Shown here: positions 56,121 to 64,000 of the stretch, piece after piece
Position numbering within the stretch: the stretch's first letter is position 1
Layout: each line of letters starts with the position of its first letter
From: Stenocarpella maydis
Lineage: Eukaryota; Ascomycota; Sordariomycetes; Diaporthales; Diaporthaceae
Length of the DNA stretch: 64,000 nucleotides
NCBI GenBank assembly: GCA_002270565.1
Contig: NQMI01000157.1
Location: forward strand, 37,112-101,111
Reading direction: 5' to 3'
Translations under genes and position numbers: made by a program
The notes under the pieces: generated by a model
Databases searched by the model: none
What the model saw: only the letters and a program-made list of their open reading frames with translations
Told to the model about the DNA's origin: nothing

Positions 56121-56718
56121 ATTTAACTTTTGAGTAATTAAGGGGGTTCCTTTTTGCATATATTACTCTTAATGGGTTGCGAGTGATGTGTGGGCTGGGG
56201 AGGAGGAACTAGAAGCCCTTTTAGGTGGCTGCTACTAAAGTAGTCTTCTATTCGGATGGGTATATACTTTAAAGACCTACAACCTAATTCTAGCTAGACC
56301 TAGAAAAGGGGGCAGATCCCTATTAATAGGACCTATCCCCTAATGCACCTAAAGAAATTTATCTATAAGAGGGGAATTTGGGAGCCAGTAGTGCCTTTTT
56401 TTTGGGAGGATAACCCTCCTGAAAGTTAATAAACCAGGAGGAAGCTATTAGAGGTAGCTGGATATAATGTCTTCCTAAACATGCTGGATAACATACTCTA
56501 TCCTACTACCCCTGATTAGGATAATGATAATTAGTACCAAGACTAGTCTCTTCCTAGCCGAATGATCCCCTAAGCGCAGGTATATTTGGATATAAATAGC
56601 TTATATAATTTGGATTTATTGGATTTAGCTGATTAGACTTAAAGGATAATACTACATATAGATATTCTGCTTATTAACCCTAATAACCCTAAGCTAAAGG
56701 AATATGAATTCTAAGATA

Positions 56719-56766
56719 AGATATAAAAAAGTTAAGATATAAAAAAGTTAAGATATAAAAAAGTTA
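56719..56766. repeat. 16-bp tandem repeat, three units
   Basis: Three identical units AGATATAAAAAAGTTA follow one another. Possibly replication slippage in a degraded element. Confidence 0.9.
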
Positions 56767-56899
56767 AGATAATATTATATCTTTGATTAGATAAGTGTAC
56801 TTCTCTTGGGACTATATGTGAGATAAAAATCATTAGTTCTTAATTTACTGCTAAAAGAAGTGTTAGCAACCTGAAAAACTGGATCTACTCCTGCCTTGC

Positions 56900-57840
56900 C
56901 TGACCCTTCTAATTACCTTATAACCATAACTGGAGATCTGTGGGCTTGTACTTGAACTTCCTGGGCATACGTCTGGTGATCTCGCCTATGGCATCTATAT
57001 GAGTTTCCTTATATCCTATCTTAGTAGCTGCCTTATTATACTTGCCTAGTGAGAGCTCTAAAGGAAGTATATTTGGAGGCTTGTTGATTAGATTGGGATG
57101 TATATTAGTAATGTAGTTATAACTGCTCTTGGAAATCTTTAGTATCTTGAAATTATAAAGGTAACCCTTAATATAATAGATATAATTAGTATAAGCGTTA
57201 TCTTGAAATCCTTAGAGCAATTAGCACTTAAAGAAAGGGATTATGATAGAAATGATGCTTTAGAGAGTTATTTAGTTATAGTTAGCCCCTATCTACTGCA
57301 TATAATAGTTGCATAGGTTTGCATTATGATGACTAAAGAAGGCAATAAGGAGAGCCAGGCCCTAATAAAGGTTATTCCCCTGGCATAGTTGAGATATGTA
57401 CTTCTTATAAGGGCTACTATTTGTGTGCTTAATAAAAATGTTGTTTGGACCTCCTTTGATTAGAATGCTGAGGTAAGACTATAGGTACTTATGAGCCTCT
57501 GGGGCTTTTAGGAAGGGAAAGAACAGTTTAAGCAGCTTAGATTTACATATTAAGGAGAGGGTCCATAGGACATAAAGACCCTTGCCTTTACTCTTAATAT
57601 TATATATCTTAATATTTGTTATAAAGGCCTTATAAAGTGGTAATTTATGGACCTGGTTTTATAAGAGGATTGCATTCAGCTGGAAGTAAGTATAGATGCC
57701 CTCTTTATAAATAGGAGGAGGATTATATATTTTAAAGACCCTAATAACAGGAGGTAATTGCTCGTTACCCTTTCCCTTTTCTTCTTAGCTTGGTTGAGAA
57801 GGAGAAGATATAGTAATAGTAAAGCTTATCTAATTAGAGA
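56900..57840 (-). pseudogene. Unidentified RIP-broken reading frame, about 300 codons, minus strand
   Basis: One minus-strand frame reads continuously as protein apart from TAG/TAA at likely Gln codons. Segments include PPIYKEGIYTYFQLN, HKLPLYKAFITNIKIYNIKS, GLYVLWTLSLICKS, ALLIAFFSHHNANLCNYYMQ and GEITRRMPRKFKYKP. I do not recognise the family. It diverges from the plus-strand frame that starts near 58,399. Confidence 0.5.
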
Positions 57841-58398
57841 GGCTTAATGGTTTAATAATAAGATTAATGATTAATAGTTAATAATGCTATTAGGGGGAAG
57901 TTAAAGAAAAGGATTAATAGGGGAAAAGTAACTTTAAATATAAAAAGTTAGAGAGGGGAGCTCTTATTAGAAGCATTTAAAGTAGTAAAGGTTGCTGCCT
58001 AATAGAAAAGGGAAGGAAGTTAAGTGATTTACTAGCTTGAGTAATTTACCCATCTTAAGGCTCCCCTTCTAATAAAAGCCTACCTTTCTGCTATAACCTC
58101 TAACCCAACTACTTCTTCTATAACTACTATACCTCAGCTGATTTCTAATTAGCATAGTACAACTTGCATCATTAAGACTTAAAAGCTGCTATAACTATCA
58201 ACCTCTACTCTCAAAACTCATTACCTCCCTTCCGTTACCTAATTTCTCCTTACCTTAGCACCCTTTTCCCCAGTTTAACTAATTAGAAAGATATCTTCCT
58301 TAAGCTAGCAAACGATAAAGAAAGATAAGGGAAAGAAGAAGGAATCCCTATTAATCCAGTTTACAGCTATTAATAGTCCAAAAGGCTAAGTCAGCCCC

Positions 58399-60357
58399 AT
58401 GAATAATCCCGATGCCCCCGTGCCTACTATTAAGTATCCAGACCCTTCTAATTAGGTTGGCCTTAAAGCATAACTTTTAATATTGCTCTTTATTATAAAT
58501 TTTAATAATATTAACCCTATATAGTAGCTAAGATTTCCCAACCTATATAATATTTATAATTAAGAAAACTGGGATTATAGAGCTAGTATAAACTTAATAA
58601 AAGACTCATTTAAAACTAGAATCCTTAACAACGGGTTAGCATTCTCCTAAGCTTTTAATATATCAGACCTTTTAGTACGCCCGTTATTCTTTTAGAACCA
58701 AAAATGGGGGCATAGTAATTATATATAGCGGGTGGTAGATATATATTTTAAGGGCATTAATCCCTATCCTCAGTTTAGAGACCCCCCTGGGTAGAAGAAC
58801 CTGTTTAGCACTTACTATAGTAACTTCCTTATAACCCTTTATAATGCAGAAGGTCTCCTAGCTTAAAAGGTATGCCTGCATACTAATTATATTCTAAAAC
58901 TTATTAATTAGCAGCTAATTGATTTTAGCGATCTGGTCTTTATAGTACCCATAACCTATAATATTAATGGAGAACCCCTTAGATTATAAAGATACTACTT
59001 ACTAAAGCATAGCTAGAGGTTCATTATCTAAGTTATGCATACCCCAGGCTATTAAGTATTAAGTATCTTTAATAGGAATACTAAATAATTTAATATAATT
59101 AATACTTATCCCTATTAGAGAACTTATAATAAGATATACCCCCATATAAGGGACTATATTATATACTTCCTTACCCTTGGGCTACCTAAAGGATTCTTAA
59201 AATAGGCATATATGGTAATCCAAGTAAAGGTAATACTGCAGCTAGGATTAACTACCTGTGGACTTCTTATAGCTACCTATGTTGCCTTCTTCTTCTAGGA
59301 GAATCATGGAAAGAATGGCTGGGAGTTTGGAGACTGGATTAAGACCAGGCTGCTTGAATCTGCCCCTCCTAGCTTACCTGCTAAGAAAGCCTTAGCTCTT
59401 ATCTAGGGTTTTGCTATCCGATCAGAAATCAATAGATTCAGGCATCTAATTAGGGGCATCTAGAATACTCTAATTATTAGCTACAATAAGTATAAGAGGC
59501 TTATAGCAGGAAAGAATATTATATACTCTCAAGCTAATATCTTAGGGATAAATAAGGGGGAGACTAAGTATTACACTATACCTAGTATAAGATTAGAGCT
59601 GGGATAAAATCTACTGGGCTTCCTTATAGCGAGATTTAATAAGGCTAATCTTTTAAGGCCTATTAACATCCAGACTTCTAGGTCAAGCAAAACTCCCATT
59701 ACCTCTAATAACTTAAAGAATTAGCTACCTATTCTAATATTTAAGATACCTAATACAGCTATAAAGGATCTAATTATAATATCTAAGCTTAAACTTTATA
59801 AGGACCCATCTAAGATACCTAAGCCTCTGCCTTAGGTAGATGGGGCATGGATATATAGAGAAGATAGTCTTAGGATACTAAATAAAGTAAGAACTACTTT
59901 ATGAATGCCTAATTGAAGCAGGGCCGGAATGCTATAGGGTGACCCTATTAAACTTCTCTTACAGCAAATATTAGAGGCAAACATTAGAAATATATCCCCA
60001 AGAGGAAACATAAATATAGATGAAATAACCCCTAAGCAATCAGGTATCTTAAGGTCTTTATCATCATCTCTATCCTCTATTCCAGCTACACCACTATTAC
60101 ATTACCTATTGCCTGCCGCAATAAGAATTATATTAATTTAAAAGTATAACTAAAATGTAAGCAAGTGAGTAGGGATTAAGGAAGCGAATTACTAGGTTCC
60201 CATACTAGCGATTAGTAACAGCTATTAATTCTAGGCTTATAAGAAGGCAGCTGAGTAAGAGGAGAAGGATTATAAATCAAGCATGCTGCAGCAGAATGAG
60301 AGTAGGGATAAGCGGGCCAGGAATTAAGAGCTATAAAGGGTCTAATAGAGCTGAATT
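58399..60357 (+). pseudogene. Unidentified RIP-broken reading frame, about 650 codons, plus strand
   Basis: A single frame from ATG 58399 (MNNPDAPVPTIKYPDP) to about 60,357 stays open apart from TAG/TAA at Gln positions and rare TGA. Segments: INPYPQFRDPPG, LVFIVPITYNINGEPLRL, YIIYFLTLGLPKGFLK, NGWEFGDWIKTRLLES, FAIRSEINRFRHLIRGI and a charged Gln-rich C-terminus. The frame may extend upstream toward 58,070. I do not recognise a domain; it is not an obvious RT, integrase, RNase H or DDE transposase. It ends just before the right direct repeat. Confidence 0.5.
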
Positions 60358-60487
60358 TAGATAGCTTATCTAATTAGAGGAGGAAAGTAATTTTAGTTGT
60401 TTCAGGCGGACTATTGCTTATTCTTTATAATAATTTGGAGAGGGGTATATTCCAGGGTCTAGGGGAACCAGCATATTTTAGAATCCA

Positions 60488-60849
60488 GAGGAAAACTAGC
60501 CTTAGCATCCCCCCCCCCTTCCTTTAAGGCTATAAGAAGGGGCCTTCCTGCATTGCTTTTGAGAAATTTCTAGTCCTAGAGAATCAATCTTTTTATACCC
60601 TATGAATTTATATCTATCAGATATATACATATATACTATAAAACTATTTCTTATGCCCTCTTTTTCTGCCTCTCCATTTTGGCACCCTCTATTCCCCTTA
60701 TAACTCTCCTATCGCGTCAGGGGCTCCTCTTCTTGCCTTCCACGCTCCTCTTGGGGTGGTTGCTTGATCAGGGCTCTGGCAGAATGTGTGCCTTTTTGTG
60801 TGTGTGGAGGTTTTGTCCTCTCGCTCCCTCCCCTTTGGGCCCGTTTTCA
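60488..60849 (+). repeat. Direct repeat (LTR-like), right copy
   Basis: It matches 53,055-53,408 and is less mutated (TGTGTGTG where the left copy has TATATA). It ends GTTTTCA, and immediately after it a copia integrase frame begins, so the 7.8 kb unit is inserted in, or fused to, copia copy 2. Confidence 0.8.
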
Positions 60850-63800
60850 GTATGCTTTAAATATAAGGAGAGTTAGTATAAGATTATCTGGGCCAATTAT
60901 GTTGTTAATTGCACTAAAGCTTGCCTGTAGTATAGCTTCTTTAGTAAATGTGGTTGATAACTTGGTATATGATATGTTAAAAGCCCTATATAAAGGAGTA
61001 TAATATTGCTTTACTTTGCTGATTAATTAGTATGCTTCCGTAGGTATTTATTTATATGTAATCCTTATGATATGTGTAGTACTCTTGAACTTGCTAGAAG
61101 TAAAGTTAGTCCCTATATTAAATGTAAGATGGTTTGGGGGACCTATGTATATATTAATTTAGTAGCTCTATAGGGCTTCCTATGTATCTTTAGTAGAGAG
61201 AGAAGCTAAGAATTATCCGGCTTAGAAGGAGGTAGCTAAGTTAATAATGTATAGTATAGGGAGCCCTATTAAGTATATTATATTTATAATAACTTTATAG
61301 TTAAAGTTAATATTATTATAGAGGTTAAACTTGAATCTTTAGGGCGCGGGAGAGTGTATTTGGTAATAGTAGCAGAACTTAGTAATAGCCTCTAGTGCTA
61401 AGGAATTAATATTGTAGCTAGCGCCTGCTAGTAGCTGAGAGAGCCTCTTAATTGATGGGTGCCCAAATTGTCTGTGTAGTTGCTGTAACTTGGTTTCTAT
61501 AAGGAAGAGAATGGGGGCGTTGCTGCCCTTGTTGATATCTGTGAGGAACTATGGATGTCCCTACTTCTAAGTGATAGGAAATGTCCTTTTGTGCTACTAA
61601 TTTGGCTTGTGTTATATGACTTCATTGGTTGTGTTCCGTATTAAGAGTAAGTGTGTATTTATGTTTTATATATATAAGAGGAAGGGGGTTAGCATCTTTA
61701 TTATGTGGAATGTTAAGTTGCTAGCTATTATATTAACTATAGTTACCCCTATTAATTATAGTAGTTCTTCTAGCCTAAAGCAGATTATTGCTTCTCTTGC
61801 GCGGGATGTATTAAGAGTGATAGGTATAAGTTGCTGTAGTGCAGTATATTGATTATGCTTAATAGTGGAGTAGTTAGCTATACTAGTATTTGGGAGAATC
61901 CCTTGGAAACACTAATATAAGTAGTTGTTTATTATGAAGATCTTCTTAATATTACTGGCTCCTTTGCTGGTCTTAGTATTATTAGTGTTAACATTATTCC
62001 TGCTAGTTATAGGGCTGGGGTTGTCCTGGTCCTCCTTATTGTTATTAATGCTAAAAGTATGAAGGAAGGCTTGGTCTACTAACTATATGTAGTTTTTATA
62101 GCTTTTGGTACTGCTAATAAATATACTGGTGCTTTCTTGATTATTACTCTTGTAGTTAATGCCCTTATAGTTAATAAGAAATGAGTAGAATTCCTTATCT
62201 AAGCTGCTATATATATATATATATGTGCCTTTGGCTCTCTAGTGCTCTTGGAAGGAGTGATTTGATGACTAATACCCCTCCTTCTGGCAGATATAGTATT
62301 TTTTTTTATCTGGGGGGTTGTCTCTCCTGCGCCTTCCGTATGGGTAGTTGTCTCCTCTAGGGGGTAGTTGGAAGTTGCCTTGGGGGCGATAGTTGCTTTA
62401 GGGATGGTAGTTGCCTTGTCCTGGGGGGTATTGCCTATATACAGAGCCTTATAAGTAGTTGCCTTTATGCTGCTGGTTATTATTATACTAGCGGTTAAGG
62501 TAGTACTAGTTATTATTGGGGTGCTTAGAGTAATAAAATTAATTATTATTAGGGTAGTTAAAGTGCTTATTATTGCCCTAATTTTTCTTATTATTATAGT
62601 TGCTATCTAGCTAATTATTATTGCCTTGCCCTATAGTATATTGTTGGGAGGGGCGCTAAGGTCCTGATGATGCAGCATAATGATGGAGTATGTTATATAC
62701 TTTATTGGTAGTAGCCGGGGCTGTTACCTTAATGTAGTAGAACTTGGGTACATTATATATTGTGCATATGAGGTTGTTATATAGTGGTTTATCTCTAAGT
62801 GCTCTTTTATAGCTAAGTATTCGGGTGTATTACTTTATGTTTTTGATTAGAATCTCTACTACTTCTAATGGGGTTTTGTCCTTATTCCTTTGCTATATTA
62901 ATGCAAAAGTAGTAGTATTCTATATGATTAAATATACTTATTGTTTGCTATCTATATTAAATTGTTGCTTGAGTTTGGCATATGCTATAGTAAAGGTATC
63001 TCTATTTGTGATTAACTGGATATAAAAGTCCTTGGCCTTACCCTTTAATATTATAGGTAATGCTGCCTAGAAGTAGGTAGGGTATAGGTGATTATTCTTA
63101 TAGATATTATAAAAAAGATGAATCTTATTATTAAGCACTTTATTTATTGCCCCGGTAAACTTCTTGTTATTTGAGTAGTATTTAGCTAAGTTGGCGGATA
63201 TCCCTTTTTCTAATGGTATGCTATTTAGTGGTATTGGAGGGATTGTTGTGTACTTCTTATAGGACACTTGGAATTCTTCCCACTTGGGTGATGACTTGTA
63301 GCCGTTAGAGGTCTTAAAGGCATAGATGCTGCGTGGCTGATGGGATGGTGGTTGAGGTTTAGGTATAGCTGGTGCAGTGGGTTGTAGTATGGGTCCCTGA
63401 GTACTTGGGCCTGTTCTCTGGTTGTTGCTTAGTACTAGTGTGTATTTTTTAAATGATCTGTTATTATTAAAAGGGATATAATTATAATATCTCTTTAATT
63501 AAATTATTTATTGATACTAGTATTATATAGATGCTGGGGCTCTTAATAGGGATTCTGACTCTAATAGTTCTATAAAGGCCTTTATATTATTATTAACCTA
63601 TAGGTGTATTCCTTTATATTATAGCATCTTCTTAAGGGCCAAGAGGACATTGTGATGGATTGCCTTAAATGCTAATTCTTCCTAACTCTGGAAGTCGTTC
63701 TTGAACTCCTTATAGATATCTTAGCTAGTGAGTCTTGTATATGCTTAATAGCGCTATTATATATAGGTACTCAGGTGCATTATATGTTGTCTTGGGTTAC

Positions 63801-64000
63801 TTAGGGCCTCTGGATCTGGGTCTATTCCCTATAGGTTGGCGTTGAGATTTGATTTAGCGGCGGCTTCCTTAAGTGATATTTCCTTAATTATATTTTATAA
63901 GTTGATTGGGCTAAGACTAGTGGCACCCGCTAGTGCAGTTGTTAATGTTAATGGCGTAGGGGTGTTATCTTCGCTAGCTATCGTAATGTATGGGTTGTAT
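60850..64000 (-). mobile_element. Ty1/copia retrotransposon remnant, copy 2 (gag to integrase; truncated at both sides)
   Basis: On the minus strand gag runs from beyond the window end to about 62,280. It has a zinc-knuckle-like YYICQKEG followed by SSNHSFQEH (first Cys mutated to Tyr), preceded by a Gly/Asn/Pro/Arg-rich stretch. The GAG pre-integrase motif LQQLHRQFGHPSIKRLSQLL is at about 61,430-61,500. Integrase follows at 60,860-61,330 (ATSF, LSTKDT, then IYIGPPNHLTF and GTNFTSSKF). The RT/RNase H part is absent because the direct repeat ends the element at 60,850. Less mutated than copy 1, but still broken by TAG/TAA. Confidence 0.8.

Noticed and set aside
56719..56766. Short regular repeats as a possible CRISPR-like array
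   Set aside because: Three contiguous 16-bp units without spacers in a eukaryotic repeat region. No CRISPR array is present anywhere in the window.

Overview
The window reads as nuclear DNA of a filamentous ascomycete, most likely a sordariomycete. This is inferred from short spliceosomal introns (about 50-165 nt), fungal-type housekeeping genes, and long AT-rich tracts whose transposon reading frames are broken almost only by TAG/TAA where CAG/CAA is expected. That is the signature of repeat-induced point mutation (RIP). No species can be named from this alone.

Positions 1-24,815 are a gene-dense, GC-balanced block. In order: 5' part of a YVC1 vacuolar Ca2+ channel (-), RAX2 polarity marker (-), an F-box protein with an apparent one-base frameshift (+), LCL3 endonuclease (-), ARPC2/Arc34 of the Arp2/3 complex (-), UTP12/DIP2 of the SSU processome (+), a Baeyer-Villiger-type flavin monooxygenase (-), mitochondrial ATP synthase subunit 4 (-), and NOC4 (+). 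ARPC2/UTP12 and ATP4/NOC4 are divergent pairs with 0.4-0.5 kb shared promoters. The F-box gene and LCL3 converge with 29 bp between stop codons. I rebuilt exon models from splice sites, phase and protein-family continuity. Two introns are GC-AG, and the monooxygenase has two microexons of 20 and 21 nt.

Directly after NOC4 the sequence drops into an AT-rich, transposon-filled desert that runs to the end of the window. It holds a RIP-degraded chromovirus (Ty3/gypsy), two RIP-degraded Ty1/copia copies, a gypsy-type gag fragment, a pogo/Fot1-class DNA transposon with intact TIRs and TA target sites that itself carries a solo LTR with a 5-bp target duplication, AT minisatellites and three N gaps. 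Six copies or half copies of a GC-normal ~0.6 kb LTR-like repeat sit at junctions where the surrounding retroelements are duplicated, deleted or palindromic. A 7.8 kb unit (53,055-60,849) is bounded by direct repeats; it holds a gag/protease remnant plus two long, divergent, RIP-broken reading frames that I could not identify.

One GC-rich island (about 40.9-44.6 kb) interrupts the desert. It carries a single intact gene, PAPS reductase (MET16), of the sulfate assimilation pathway. The gene block is ordinary core biology; the novelty, if any, lies in the repeat region.
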